DNA of 64,000 bases from Poindextera sp965277425. GTDB taxonomy: Bacteria; Pseudomonadota; Alphaproteobacteria; Caulobacterales; Caulobacteraceae. The notes beneath the pieces were generated by a model, which was not told the origin of the DNA, did no database searches, and was given only the letters and a program-made list of their open reading frames with translations. The stretch covers positions 186,001 through 250,000 of the forward strand of contig CBDICR010000006.1 in the NCBI GenBank assembly GCA_965277425.1. Reading direction: 5' to 3'. Shown piece by piece: positions 19,033 to 27,645 of this stretch (within the stretch, counting starts at the first letter, position 1; each line of letters opens with the position of its first letter). The translations under genes and the position numbers were made by a program.

Positions 19033-20415
19033 TTAAGGCCGGCCGCGCCCGTCCGACGGGGCCTGGGCCGGCCACGGCCGCTTCGACCGCTCCAGCATGC
19101 GCGAGGCTTCGTCGGCGAGGCTGCGCTGGCCGTGCTCCTTGAACACCTCCAACGCCATCGCCAGCCCCAGGGCCGCGCGTTGGCGATCGCCGCGGTCGCG
19201 GCCGGAGATGGTGGCGCGCGCCTCGTGCAGGCTGGCCAGACTGAGCTGGCGCACCGCCCAGCCCACCGGGTCCTTGTTGGGATTGCCGGCGGCCAGTTCG
19301 GCCCGCAGTTCGTTTTCCGCACGCCGCAGGCCCTTCAGGTCCGCGGCGAGTTCGGCGCGCCGGGCCAGGCAGAGCGCGCGCTGATAGACGACTTCGGCGC
19401 GTCCGGGCAGGCTGGGCAGCCGGTCGATCACCACCAGCACGCGGCTATAGGCGCCGGCCGCCTGGCCGAAGGCCCCGTCGCTGTCGGTCGCCTCGCCCAG
19501 CATCTGCAACGCGCCGGCCAGGGCGGCCTGGAGACTGGCCCAATCCAGCGGGCTTTGGTCGCGGTTCACGGTCTCCAGGGCCGCGACCAGGCCGTTGACC
19601 GCCTTGGCGATGGCGGCGATGTCGATGTCGAGGGCGGCCAGCGCGGCCTCGCTCGCCCAGCGCACGGCCTCCGCGCGCACCCAGCTCAATGGTTCATAGG
19701 CCGGGTCGAGCCGCTTGGCGGCCAGCTTGGCGCCGTCGATGGCCATGCGCAACGGCATGGGCTCCTTCAGGCGCGTTCCGCAGGCGGCGAGGAATTCGGC
19801 GCGCTCGACGCGCGCCTGGGCGGCGAGCAGCCGGCCGGCGGCGCGCCGGCGGCCGTGACCCTCCAACTCCAGGATCGGGATATCGAAGCGCGCGGCGGCG
19901 GCGAGGGCCTGGCTCAGATTGCCGATGGCGCGCAGGGCGCGCGCCTCGACGCAGGCGCGGCCGACGGCGGCGAGGGCCGCGGTGACGCCGCCGGCGGCCG
20001 CCTGGGCCTGTTCCAGCGCGACGGCCGCCGCGGCGTTCAGGCCGTCGTCGCCGACCAGGTCGGCGCCCAGCAGCCCGATGCCCGCCTGCTCGCAGCGGGC
20101 CGAGGCCCAGGCCGCGAGCCGATGTTCGCGATCGAAGCCGGCGGCGGCCTGCTCGGCGGCCGAGGCGGCCTTGCGCAGGCAGGCGACGTCGCCGGTGCGC
20201 CGGGCGATCTCGCGCCAGACGCGGGCGGCTTCCAGATAGCGCTGCGGGCGATCCTTGGCGCTGATCCGGCCGGCGGCGACGTCCGCCGCGCGGCCCTCGA
20301 CGCGCAAAAGATCCAGATCGAGCAGTTCCAGCAGGCTGGCGTCGCCGCCGGTCAGCCCGTCCTTGAAGGCCTCGGCCTTGAACAGGCGCCTGAACTCCCG
20401 ACCAAACTCGAACAT
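19033..20415 (-). CDS. hypothetical protein, TPR-like helical
   Basis: No named family recognised. 460 residues, strongly helical and Ala-rich (long runs such as AAVALEQAQAAAGG and ALAAAARFD), with helix-turn-helix pairs of about 35-40 residues that suggest a TPR-like solenoid. No signal peptide. The N-terminus MFEFGREFRRLFKAEAFKDG followed by LTGGDASLLELLDLDLL looks conserved and fixes the start at ATG 20415. The frame continues upstream to 20511 through a stretch of no coding character. A role as a scaffold or protein-binding adaptor is inference. Confidence 0.7.
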   Translation of the reverse strand: MFEFGREFRRLFKAEAFKDGLTGGDASLLELLDLDLLRVEGRAADVAAGRISAKDRPQRYLEAARVWREIARRTGDVACLRKAASAAEQAAAGFDREHRLAAWASARCEQAGIGLLGADLVGDDGLNAAAAVALEQAQAAAGGVTAALAAVGRACVEARALRAIGNLSQALAAAARFDIPILELEGHGRRRAAGRLLAAQARVERAEFLAACGTRLKEPMPLRMAIDGAKLAAKRLDPAYEPLSWVRAEAVRWASEAALAALDIDIAAIAKAVNGLVAALETVNRDQSPLDWASLQAALAGALQMLGEATDSDGAFGQAAGAYSRVLVVIDRLPSLPGRAEVVYQRALCLARRAELAADLKGLRRAENELRAELAAGNPNKDPVGWAVRQLSLASLHEARATISGRDRGDRQRAALGLAMALEVFKEHGQRSLADEASRMLERSKRPWPAQAPSDGRGRP

Positions 20416-20511
20416 GAAATTTAGGCTCCGAGGCGAATTACGCGCCATTCCGGAACGCCCGGGCCGGCTGCATCCAGATCGGAGCAAACCCGGAGCCGGC
20501 GGCTTTAACAA

Positions 20512-20839
20512 GTGATTAATCTTAAGGAATGGTTAACGGATTGGTGATGCTCGCTCGCCGGGCGAGGCTGTGGAGGCGGTGATCGGGATGCGCTCCTCAT
20601 CGTCCGAAAGTCGTTCGAACCGGGCTTTCAGGACTTCGAACGTGTTGCGCGTGATCAGCAGAGAGCCGCCCAGGTTGCGGTTTCTGGCTTCTATACGCGC
20701 CTAGGCTTGCGCCTCCGGACAGATCAGTTCGTAGAGCTGATACGAAACCGGCTGCGCTTCAGCGAATGCATCGAGGCGCTGGCTTAAGGACCACGACCTG
20801 ACGTGCATAGCGCCGCACTATTTCGTGGGAGCAGGCGGA
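20512..20839 (+). other. gap with a 79-codon open frame, possible relic
   Basis: This 328-bp gap has no start-to-stop gene on either strand. Forward frame codons 20548-20784 are open after a TGA at 20545-20547 and stop at TAA 20785. They read DALLIVRKSFEPGFQDFERV and later RLGLRLRTDQFVELIRNRL, with protein-like composition but no usable start codon. It may be the truncated end of a lost gene; I cannot name the family. Confidence 0.3.
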
Positions 20840-21451
20840 TTATTGCTGGTTGGGGGAATCCGCCTTCATATCGACAAGAACTCCGGCCGCATCGATATCA
20901 GCGACAATCTGCGCGCCCACTCCCTTTACAGAAAGCGTCTTCAGAGTCTCTTCCGTCAAGGGATATGCGTAATCCTTAGTATAGTCTTCGACTACCGTAT
21001 ATGTTGTCATTCCATTGGATTGATTCTTAGACTGCGACAGATGAATTACCGACGCAGAGAAGGCGAACGTCGACACAACGTTCAGATTGGAAGGGTCGCT
21101 CTTCAGAAAATGAACAAGCTGTAGGGCTTTCGAGCACTTCGTCTGTTGCAGTTGTTGGACGAGAATCTTCATGGCCTCATCCGCGTCGGCCATCTTGCCA
21201 AAATATCGGCGGATGTTATAATTCCGTTTCCTAAGGCTTGCCTCGACGCTATCGTTTACAGCGCCATCCGCCGCAAACCAGAAGATATTGGCATTATCAT
21301 CAGCAGTCAGCGTGCCGCCGCCTCCAAAAAGCAACACGCATGGCCTGTCCTCTGCATTGACCTCGTGCGCCAAAACAGAAGCCACGATAGCAACCACAAT
21401 CATGAAGCCGAGCAGCGCCTTGCTCTGAATGCCTCGTACATCGCCCCCCAA
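20840..21451 (-). CDS. secreted hypothetical protein, AT-richer gene
   Basis: About 203 residues, not recognised. The N-terminus LGGDVRGIQSKALLGF leads into a hydrophobic MIVVAIVASVLAHEVNA, a plausible signal peptide cleaved before EDRPC. The mature part has CVLLFGGGGTLTADDNANIF and a Lys/Asn/Ser-rich body unlike its GC-rich neighbours. The start is taken as TTG at 21451 because GGGGGA lies 5 nt upstream; an internal ATG at 21403 is the alternative. Codon use is visibly less GC-biased than in flanking genes, suggesting recent acquisition. It stands alone, with no operon partner. Confidence 0.6.
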   Translation of the reverse strand: MGGDVRGIQSKALLGFMIVVAIVASVLAHEVNAEDRPCVLLFGGGGTLTADDNANIFWFAADGAVNDSVEASLRKRNYNIRRYFGKMADADEAMKILVQQLQQTKCSKALQLVHFLKSDPSNLNVVSTFAFSASVIHLSQSKNQSNGMTTYTVVEDYTKDYAYPLTEETLKTLSVKGVGAQIVADIDAAGVLVDMKADSPNQQ

Positions 21452-21640
21452 TTTGTCCCCCAAAGGCGAGTTGGAGGCTGGATGCACTATACACGGATTC
21501 GGAGCAAGATGGTGAATGGCTGATGGTCTGGACCACACCTCTTACAAGCTTTGAGACCCGGCCGACGTCCCATGGGAAGTCCGGCGCGCGCCCTCTGCGG
21601 CGGACAACCGCGCCTGCTTCCTGCGCAATGCTGAGATCAC

Positions 21641-23227
21641 CTAACCCCGCTCCTTTGTCCTCAGGAACCGCACGTCCGGGAAGCGTTCGGTGACGTAGCC
21701 GATCTCCCAGGCGGACTTGGCCAGGAAGACGGGCTGGCTGTCGAGGTCGGCGGCCATGGCGGTCTTGTGCTTGTTCGAGAAGTCCTCGAGGTCGGCGCGC
21801 GATCCGTCCAGCCAGCGGGCCTCGGCGAAGGGGGCCGGCTCGAACTCGACGTCGAGGTCGTATTCGCCCCCAAGCCGGTCGGCCATGACCTCGAACTGCA
21901 GCTGGCCGACGGCGCCGACGATGAAATCCGCGCCGATGATCGGGCGGAAAAGCTGCGTCACCCCCTCCTCGGCTAGGCTTTCCAGCGCCTTCTTCAGATG
22001 CTTGGCCTTGAGCGGGTCCTTGACGCGCACGCGGCGCAGGATTTCCGGGGCGAAGTTGGGCAGGCCGGCGAAGCGCAGGCGGCCGGTTTCGGAGAGGCTG
22101 TCGCCAACGCGCAATATGCCGTGGTTGGGGATGCCGATCACGTCGCCGGCGAAGGCGTCCTCGGCCAATTCGCGGTCGGAGGCGAAGAACATGATCGGCG
22201 CATTGACCGAGATCTGCCGGCCGGTGTTCTGCACCTTCAGCTTCATGCCGCGCTTGAACTCGCCGGAACACAGCCTGAGGAACGCCACCCGGTCGCGATG
22301 GTTGGGGTCCATATTGGCCTGGACCTTGAAGATGAAGCCGGAGACCTCCGGGTCGCCAGGAACGACGTGGGTTTCCTCGTCGCCGCGCTCGGCCTTCACC
22401 GCCTTGGGCGCGGGCGCATAGGCGCCGATTCCTTCCAACAGCTGTTGCACACCGAAGCGGCGCAGCGCCGAGCCGAAGAAGATCGGGGTCATGTGGCCCT
22501 CGAGGAAGGCCTGCGGATCGAAGGGCTTGGCGGCCTCCTGCACCAGCATGGCCCCCTCCTCCAGTTCGTCCCGCTCGTCGGGATCGAGGCGGACGGCGAT
22601 GGCGTTGGACTTGAACGCGACCGGAGCGGGCTGCTCGCCGCTCTTCTGGAACGGCAGGAACTTGTTCGAGCGCAGCTCAAGCACCCCCTTGAAGCGGCCG
22701 CCCGAGCCGGCGGGCCAGTAGAGCGGCGCGGGATCGAGGGCGAGCTTGGAGGCGATCTCGTCGAGCAGCTCGAACGGGTCCAGCGCCTCGCGGTCCATCT
22801 TGTTGATGAAGGTGATGATCGGGATGTCGCGCAGGCGGCAGACCTCGAACAGCTTCAGGGTCTGCGGCTCGATGCCCTTGGCCGCGTCCAGCACCATGAC
22901 CGCAGCGTCGGCGGCCGTCAGCGTGCGGTAGGTGTCTTCCGAGAAGTCTTCGTGGCCGGGCGTGTCGAGCAGGTTGAACATCAGGCCGGCGTGATCGAAG
23001 GTCATGGCGCTGGCCGAGACCGAGATGCCGCGCTCGCGCTCGATCTTCATCCAGTCGGAGCGGGTTCGCCGCTGTTCGCCGCGCGCACGCACCGCGCCGG
23101 CCGCGCGGATCGCCCCGCCGGCCAAGAGCAGGTTCTCGGTCAGGGTGGTCTTGCCGGCGTCCGGGTGCGAGATGATCGCGAAGGTGCGGCGGCGCGCGGC
23201 TTCGGCGGCGGGTGTGAGGGCGGTCAT
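21641..23227 (-). CDS. prfC: peptide chain release factor 3
   Basis: A 528-residue translational GTPase that recycles RF1/RF2 from the ribosome after termination. The GTPase domain has P-loop HPDAGKTT (about 21-28), switch II DTPGHEDF (about 88-95) and NKMDR (about 142-146). Conserved RF3 segments follow, including ERERGISVSASAM, LYWPAGSGGRFKGVLELR, and the C-terminal VVGAVGQLQFEVM-like IVGAVGQLQFEVMADRL. Length is normal for RF3. It is distinguished from EF-G by its length and by the GISVSASAM switch I. ATG at 23227. It lies downstream of the DUF1491 gene on the same strand with 34 bp between them. Confidence 0.97.
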   Translation of the reverse strand: MTALTPAAEAARRRTFAIISHPDAGKTTLTENLLLAGGAIRAAGAVRARGEQRRTRSDWMKIERERGISVSASAMTFDHAGLMFNLLDTPGHEDFSEDTYRTLTAADAAVMVLDAAKGIEPQTLKLFEVCRLRDIPIITFINKMDREALDPFELLDEIASKLALDPAPLYWPAGSGGRFKGVLELRSNKFLPFQKSGEQPAPVAFKSNAIAVRLDPDERDELEEGAMLVQEAAKPFDPQAFLEGHMTPIFFGSALRRFGVQQLLEGIGAYAPAPKAVKAERGDEETHVVPGDPEVSGFIFKVQANMDPNHRDRVAFLRLCSGEFKRGMKLKVQNTGRQISVNAPIMFFASDRELAEDAFAGDVIGIPNHGILRVGDSLSETGRLRFAGLPNFAPEILRRVRVKDPLKAKHLKKALESLAEEGVTQLFRPIIGADFIVGAVGQLQFEVMADRLGGEYDLDVEFEPAPFAEARWLDGSRADLEDFSNKHKTAMAADLDSQPVFLAKSAWEIGYVTERFPDVRFLRTKERG

Positions 23228-23261
23228 GGGGGCGCGGGGATAGCCTGGACGGCGCGCGCTG

Positions 23262-23606
23262 TCATCCGCCGTTCCGTTCGCCCTCGACCGGCTCGGTCAG
23301 GAAGTGGCGGCCCTTGACGTCGTCGATCTCCACCACCCAGAGGTCGGGGTCGATCCGCGCGTTGCGTTGGACATAGGCGTCGAGGTCGGCCTCGACCTCA
23401 GACCCCGCCGGCTGCATCCAGACCCGCTCGCCGTCGCCGCGCACCGCTTCGCAATAGAGCCGGGTCCAGCCGTCGCGCCGGTTGACCAGCTTGACCAGCA
23501 CGGCGCCGGCGCGCGGATCGCCCTTGCGCTCGATGGTGGCGAAGGCCCCGCCCTGCTCGACGCGGCGGATCAGGGCGGCCACCCAGAGGTCGCTCGACAG
23601 CAACAC
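23262..23606 (-). CDS. DUF1491 family protein
   Basis: A 114-residue small soluble protein. LWVAALIRRVEQGGAFATIERKG, AGAVLVKLVNR, RLYCEAVRG and the C-terminal RIDPDLWVVEIDDVKGRHFL are the conserved blocks of DUF1491, a family found mainly in Alphaproteobacteria with no known biochemical function. The start at ATG 23606 matches the usual N-terminus (MLLSSDLWVAAL). It is the likely first gene of a two-gene unit with prfC. Confidence 0.88.
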   Translation of the reverse strand: MLLSSDLWVAALIRRVEQGGAFATIERKGDPRAGAVLVKLVNRRDGWTRLYCEAVRGDGERVWMQPAGSEVEADLDAYVQRNARIDPDLWVVEIDDVKGRHFLTEPVEGERNGG

Positions 23607-23712
23607 AAGGCTAACTCCGCTAACGGTCGGGAAAGACGCCGCCGCCTAGGTTAACCGTCTTTCCGCCGATGCGAGAGCCGCAATTCCATGCCGAGCGAGG
23701 TCGCGCCGCACA

Positions 23713-23858
23713 GTTCCCCTCCCTTTTGCGGGGAGGGGTCAGGGGTGGGGGTGCAGCGCCGACCTGTCGGGTTGGCCGCATTCGGACTGTCGATTGAGTC
23801 AACGAAACGTCTGCTGGCGCCCCCATCCCCAACCCCTTCCCCGCGAGGGAGAAGGGGC
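23713..23858. repeat. composite inverted palindromic repeat
   Basis: Two hairpin-forming modules face each other. The left has CCCCTCCC (23716-23723) pairing with GGGGAGGGG (23730-23738), followed by CAGGGGTGGGGGTGC. The right has GCGCCCCCATCCCCAACCCC followed by the stem CCCCTTCCCCGCGAGGGAGAAGGGG (positions 23833-23857, read in two parts). The outer parts are inverted relative to each other across about 50 bp of spacer. The arms are related to the repeat copies at 7849, 57091 and 57534. It sits just before the gene at 23880. Confidence 0.6.
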
Positions 23859-23879
23859 TTTGAGCGGCCAGCCGGCAAG

Positions 23880-24767
23880 GTGTTTATTCATGTGGTCCTC
23901 GCGGGGCTGGCGGCCCTCGTCGCTCCCGTCCTGGCGCACGCGGCGGCGGTCGACGCCTTTTACGAGCGCGCGGTGATGACGGCGGCCGATCAGCACTGCC
24001 GGCTGTTCGCGCCCGAACTCGGTTCGGCGCTGCAGGCGGCGAAGGCGCAGGCGCGCGGGGCGGCGCTGCGCTCCGGCCTGGCGGGCGCCACGCTTGACCA
24101 GGTCGAGCAGCGGGCCGACGCCAAGATCGCCGCCACCCCTTGCGGCTCGCGCGACATTCTCACCGCCGCGACCCGCGTCCGCGCGGCGTTCGACGGCTAT
24201 GCCAAACTTCAGCAGATGAGCTATCCGGGCGATATCGCCGGCTGGGCCGCCGATCGTTCGACCTCGCGGCGGGTGGCGATCTGGAAACTGTCGCAGACCG
24301 GCCCGTTCGCCGGCGGCCAGCTTAAATTCGGCCTGGCCGGCGGCGACGGGCCAAGCTCGCTGGTGGCCGTCGCCAGCTTTTCGGATGGGGCGGAACCTTA
24401 CGCCGCGCGCCTGGTCATGCGGGATGTGACCCTGGCGCCGGAACCCTTCATCGATGTGATCCAGGCCAGCCACGGCAAGACGCCGCTCTTCGCGCGCACC
24501 CCGCCGCGCTCGGCGACCCGCGCCGTCCTGGCCGAGGCGCGCGCGAGCGCCGATCCGACGCTGCTGCCGCGCGGCGCGCGGCAGGGCGTCGCCTTCCGCT
24601 TTCCCCGGTCCGCCGCCGAGGCGCTGAGCCGGCTCGATCCGCGCGAGGCGGTGGCGATCGACTTCCTGTTCGCGGCGGCGAATGGCGCCGAGCAGGTGCG
24701 CACGGCCTATGTCGAGGTGGGCGACTTCGCCGCCGGCCGCGCCTTCCTGGCCGCGTCTCAGCGCTGA
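23880..24767 (+). CDS. secreted hypothetical protein
   Basis: About 295 residues, not recognised. GTG at 23880 gives VFIHVVLAGLAALVAPVLAHA, a good signal peptide, followed by a mature helical domain with AVMTAADQHCRLFAPEL and TPCGSRDILTAATRVRAAFDGY, then a beta-rich C-terminal half (RVAIWKLSQTGPFAGG to AYVEVGDFAAGRAFL). The two Cys residues may form a disulphide. The open frame reaches back to 23688 but only through the repeat element, so that extension is rejected. The 3' end overlaps the convergent kinase gene by 10 bp. Confidence 0.7.
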   Translation: MFIHVVLAGLAALVAPVLAHAAAVDAFYERAVMTAADQHCRLFAPELGSALQAAKAQARGAALRSGLAGATLDQVEQRADAKIAATPCGSRDILTAATRVRAAFDGYAKLQQMSYPGDIAGWAADRSTSRRVAIWKLSQTGPFAGGQLKFGLAGGDGPSSLVAVASFSDGAEPYAARLVMRDVTLAPEPFIDVIQASHGKTPLFARTPPRSATRAVLAEARASADPTLLPRGARQGVAFRFPRSAAEALSRLDPREAVAIDFLFAAANGAEQVRTAYVEVGDFAAGRAFLAASQR

Positions 24768-26464
24768 GGTTTGAAGGCGATCACCTCGGCGCCGCCCGAG
24801 ACGGGCGGCTCGGCCGCAAGCACGGCCTCCGGCTCGGTCAGCACGGGCAGGCGCACGGTCACCGCCGTGCCTTCGCCCAACCGGCTCTCGATCGACATCT
24901 CGCCGCCGTGCAGTTCGGCGAAGGCCCGCACCAGCGAAAGGCCAAGGCCGGTGCCCTTCGACTGCTGGCCGGCGTCGCCCGCCTGTTCGTAAGGGCGCCC
25001 CAGCCGCTCCAGGTCGCCGTCCGCGATCCCCAGGCCCGTGTCGGCCACCGACAGCTCCAGCGCCCCGGCCAGGCTCTGCAGCGAAACCGTCACCAGCCCG
25101 CCGCGCGGGGTGAACTTCAGAGCGTTGGAGACCAGGTTGAGCACGATCTGCTTCAGCGCCCGCCGATCGGCCTCGCCTTCCAAGGGTTCGCTGGGCAGGA
25201 GGCCGCGCAGCTGCACCCCCGCGTCGTCGGCCTGCAGCCGCATCAGCCGCAGCGCCGCCGAGACCGGCTCGCGGGTGTCGAGGTGTTCAAGCGCCAGTTC
25301 GTATTTCGAGGCTTCGATCTTGGACATGTCCAGCACGTCGTTGATCAGGTCGAGCAGGTGGGCGCCGGCGTCATGGATGAGTTCGGCATATTCGGCGTAC
25401 TTGACCGGCAGCGGCCCGAAGATGCGCTCGCGCATGATGTCGGAAAACCCCATGATGGCGTTGAGCGGGGTGCGCAGCTCGTGGCTCATATTGGCCAGGA
25501 AGCGCGACTTGCCGATATTCAGCGACTCGGCGCCGGCGCGGGCGTCTTCCAGTTCGGCTTCACGAGCCTGATCGGCGGTGACGTCATGCAGCACCCCGAT
25601 CAGCCAGCCATGATCGGCGCTGGCGATATCCAATCCCAGCCAGATCGCTTCCGGACCGGCGAGCCGGAAACGGACCGCGCCGCGGCCGCCATGAGCGGCG
25701 GCGGCCAGCGCGGTCTCGATCTCCGCCTGGCCGGCCGGATCGGCGGCGCCGACCAGGCCCCGCGCGGACAGTCGGTCGACGAGATCGGGGCGCAGGCCGC
25801 CATGCGCGCGTCCCATGCGGCCATCGACGCCGAATGTGGCGATCAGCACCGGCTGGCCGGCGACCATCGCGCCGAGCCCCCCCTCGTTCGCCGCCGCCGG
25901 CGCTTCTCGCCGCAGCGACCGCGGCATGAGGCTGGCCGCCGCCAGCCCGACCGCGGTGGTCGACAGGCCGACCAGAGCCAGGACCACGGCCAGCAGGCCG
26001 CTTGGCGCCGGCTGGGCCAGGCCGGCGACCTGGGCGAGGGCCGCGCTCGCCAGGGCCAGCAGGCTGAGCACGGCGCCCCAGACGACCCGCCGGCGTCCCA
26101 AAAGGATGGCGGCCGCGAGCGGGGTCAGGCACCAGACCACCAGCGGCCCGGCCACCCCGCCGGTCAGGTCGGCGGCGATGGCGCCGGCCGCGGCCCAGAC
26201 CGCGATCAGGCCGATCCTGGACGCTTCGGTCTCCCAGCGCAGCGCGACGATGGCCGCGATCGCCGGCGCGGCGCCGACGATCAGGGCCAGTCCCGGCGTC
26301 CAGTTGGACCAGGGCGCGGCGACCGAGACGATCACCGCGCCGAGGCTGAGCGCCAGCGCCCATCCGCAGTGCCACCAGAGCAGGTTGCGCAGATCCTCGC
26401 TCACCGGTGATTCGGCGGCGGCCTGGGTGGGCGAATCCACCTCTGTCGTTGCGGCGAGGGTCAT
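24758..26464 (-). CDS. multi-pass sensor histidine kinase, PleC/DivJ-like
   Basis: About 568 residues. Around six hydrophobic segments lie between residues 28 and 180 with almost no periplasmic loops. A PAS-like region (about 200-300) is followed by the kinase core with SHELRTPLNAIMGFSDIMRE (His328), IFGPLPVKYAEYAELIHDAG and LLDLINDVLDMSKIEA. The N box is IVLNLVSNALKF, G1 VADTGLGI and G2 GTGLGLSLV. These sequences are characteristic of the PleC/DivJ/PdhS group that controls DivK and cell-cycle polarity in Alphaproteobacteria. The multi-TM sensor part and the length fit DivJ, but this identity is inference. ATG at 26464; divergent from sufE. Confidence 0.9.
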   Translation of the reverse strand: MTLAATTEVDSPTQAAAESPVSEDLRNLLWWHCGWALALSLGAVIVSVAAPWSNWTPGLALIVGAAPAIAAIVALRWETEASRIGLIAVWAAAGAIAADLTGGVAGPLVVWCLTPLAAAILLGRRRVVWGAVLSLLALASAALAQVAGLAQPAPSGLLAVVLALVGLSTTAVGLAAASLMPRSLRREAPAAANEGGLGAMVAGQPVLIATFGVDGRMGRAHGGLRPDLVDRLSARGLVGAADPAGQAEIETALAAAAHGGRGAVRFRLAGPEAIWLGLDIASADHGWLIGVLHDVTADQAREAELEDARAGAESLNIGKSRFLANMSHELRTPLNAIMGFSDIMRERIFGPLPVKYAEYAELIHDAGAHLLDLINDVLDMSKIEASKYELALEHLDTREPVSAALRLMRLQADDAGVQLRGLLPSEPLEGEADRRALKQIVLNLVSNALKFTPRGGLVTVSLQSLAGALELSVADTGLGIADGDLERLGRPYEQAGDAGQQSKGTGLGLSLVRAFAELHGGEMSIESRLGEGTAVTVRLPVLTEPEAVLAAEPPVSGGAEVIAFKPQR

Positions 26465-26589
26465 GGGCGTCTGGGTGCAGACTACCCACGTCGGGGGAGT
26501 CGCGCGAGCCCGCTCGCCCGCTGCGCGACGAGAGGCCTGGGGACAAGCCATTGCCGGGGCCGCTCCTGGCCCTTAAGTCCGCAGGCGCA

Positions 26590-27024
26590 ATGGGTACGCA
26601 GGCAGAAACAGCGCTCGACGACCTGAAGGCCGAATTCGACCTTCTGGAAACCTGGCAGGACCGTTTTCAACACGTCATCGACCTGGGACGTAAACTGGCG
26701 CCGATCAGCCAGGCCGAGCAGTCGGACGAAAACAAGGTGCGTGGTTGTGTAAGCCAGGTCTGGCTGGTCCGAGACCGGCAACCCGACGGGTCGCTCGTCT
26801 TCCGTGGCGTTTCCGATTCAACCCTCGTCAGCGGACTCATCGCGCTTCTGCTAAGGCTCTATTCGGGCCGAACACCCGATGAAGTCCTCGCTATCGATGC
26901 TCGCCGCGTCTTTGACGAGCTTGATTTGCCGGGAAATCTATCTCCTCAGCGCTCGAACGGTCTTTATTCGATGATGGAGCGCATCCGCCGCGACGCCGAG
27001 GCGGCCAAGGCCATGGCCGGCTGA
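26590..27024 (+). CDS. sufE: SufE cysteine-desulfurase sulfur acceptor
   Basis: A 144-residue SufE-family protein that accepts persulfide sulfur from a cysteine desulfurase for Fe-S cluster assembly in the cytosol. The acceptor Cys53 lies in NKVRGCVSQVWL. Other family blocks are LETWQDRFQHVIDLGRKL and LIALLLRLYSGRTPDEVL, ending with LSPQRSNGLYSMMERIR. ATG at 26590 matches the family start. No other suf genes are in the window. It is divergent from the histidine kinase gene, with 125 bp between. Confidence 0.95.
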   Translation: MGTQAETALDDLKAEFDLLETWQDRFQHVIDLGRKLAPISQAEQSDENKVRGCVSQVWLVRDRQPDGSLVFRGVSDSTLVSGLIALLLRLYSGRTPDEVLAIDARRVFDELDLPGNLSPQRSNGLYSMMERIRRDAEAAKAMAG

Positions 27025-27028
27025 GGCC

Positions 27029-27520
27029 TCAGGCCGCGCGTATGCCGCTGAAGACACGATCGCCCTGCACGCCCAGCACCGCGTCGTAGCCCAGGATCAT
27101 GTCCACGTCGGCGCCGTTCGAGGCCAGCGGCAACCGCAGCCACAGGATCGACAGATGCCCCGCCCCACGCCAGGCGAAGTTGTGCACGCCGACGCCTGGC
27201 CGGCGCTCAGTGACCACCTTGTCGAGCTCCGCCCGCCAATAGTCGGTGGCTGCGGTGTTGTAGACCTCGTCAAGCGTATGGCCGGTGATCTCCCGGCCAT
27301 AGACGCCATAGAGGCCGGTCCCCGCCAGCCGCAGGCGATAGTCGCGCGGATTGGAGCGCACCTCGATCAGGCTGACGGTGGGCAGGTGCCGTTTGAAATC
27401 GCCGGGATGGATGCTGGCGCGCCCTGGCAGACGGCCGCCCTGACGCAGCGACGCCCAATAGGCGAAAATCTCCTCATGGGCGCGGACAGCAGTCGCGGGG
27501 CCGCCAATTTGGGCGATCAT
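27029..27520 (-). CDS. PAS_5 domain protein
   Basis: A 163-residue soluble single-domain protein. The blocks AYWASLRQGGRLPGRASIHP, LPTVSLIEVRSNPRDYRLRL, AGTGLYGVYGREITGHTLDE and a final strand region with WLRLPLA match the alphaproteobacterial PAS_5 family (PAS-fold proteins of 150-200 residues often encoded next to other signalling genes). A ligand or partner is not known. Its 3' end is 4 bp from the convergent sufE stop. Confidence 0.85.
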   Translation of the reverse strand: MIAQIGGPATAVRAHEEIFAYWASLRQGGRLPGRASIHPGDFKRHLPTVSLIEVRSNPRDYRLRLAGTGLYGVYGREITGHTLDEVYNTAATDYWRAELDKVVTERRPGVGVHNFAWRGAGHLSILWLRLPLASNGADVDMILGYDAVLGVQGDRVFSGIRAA

Positions 27521-27590
27521 TTGGAGTCACTAACAAGTCTTTGGAATCAGGCTGATTCACTATCGCTTAACCGGCGAATCGGGCGCAAGC

Positions 27591-27622
27591 GAAAACGCCC
27601 GCCGCGGCGAGGCGGCAGGCGT
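27591..27622 (-). terminator. intrinsic terminator after mucR
   Basis: Reading the minus strand, about 25 nt beyond the mucR stop, ACGCCTGCCGC pairs with GCGGCGGGCGT across a 6-nt loop and is followed by TTTTC. A GC-rich stem with a T-run is a standard rho-independent terminator for mucR. Confidence 0.65.
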
Positions 27623-27645
27623 TTCTTCAGAAAGGCGTCGGTTGG

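Noticed and set aside
21998..23317. 439-codon plus-strand frame over prfC
   Set aside because: Shadow of prfC, which carries complete GTPase motifs on the minus strand.
23651..23878. 75-codon frame in the repeat-rich gap after DUF1491
   Set aside because: Its peptide (KPLLPRGEGVG, PTPDPSPQKGGE) is the typical translation of intergenic palindromic repeats, not of a gene.
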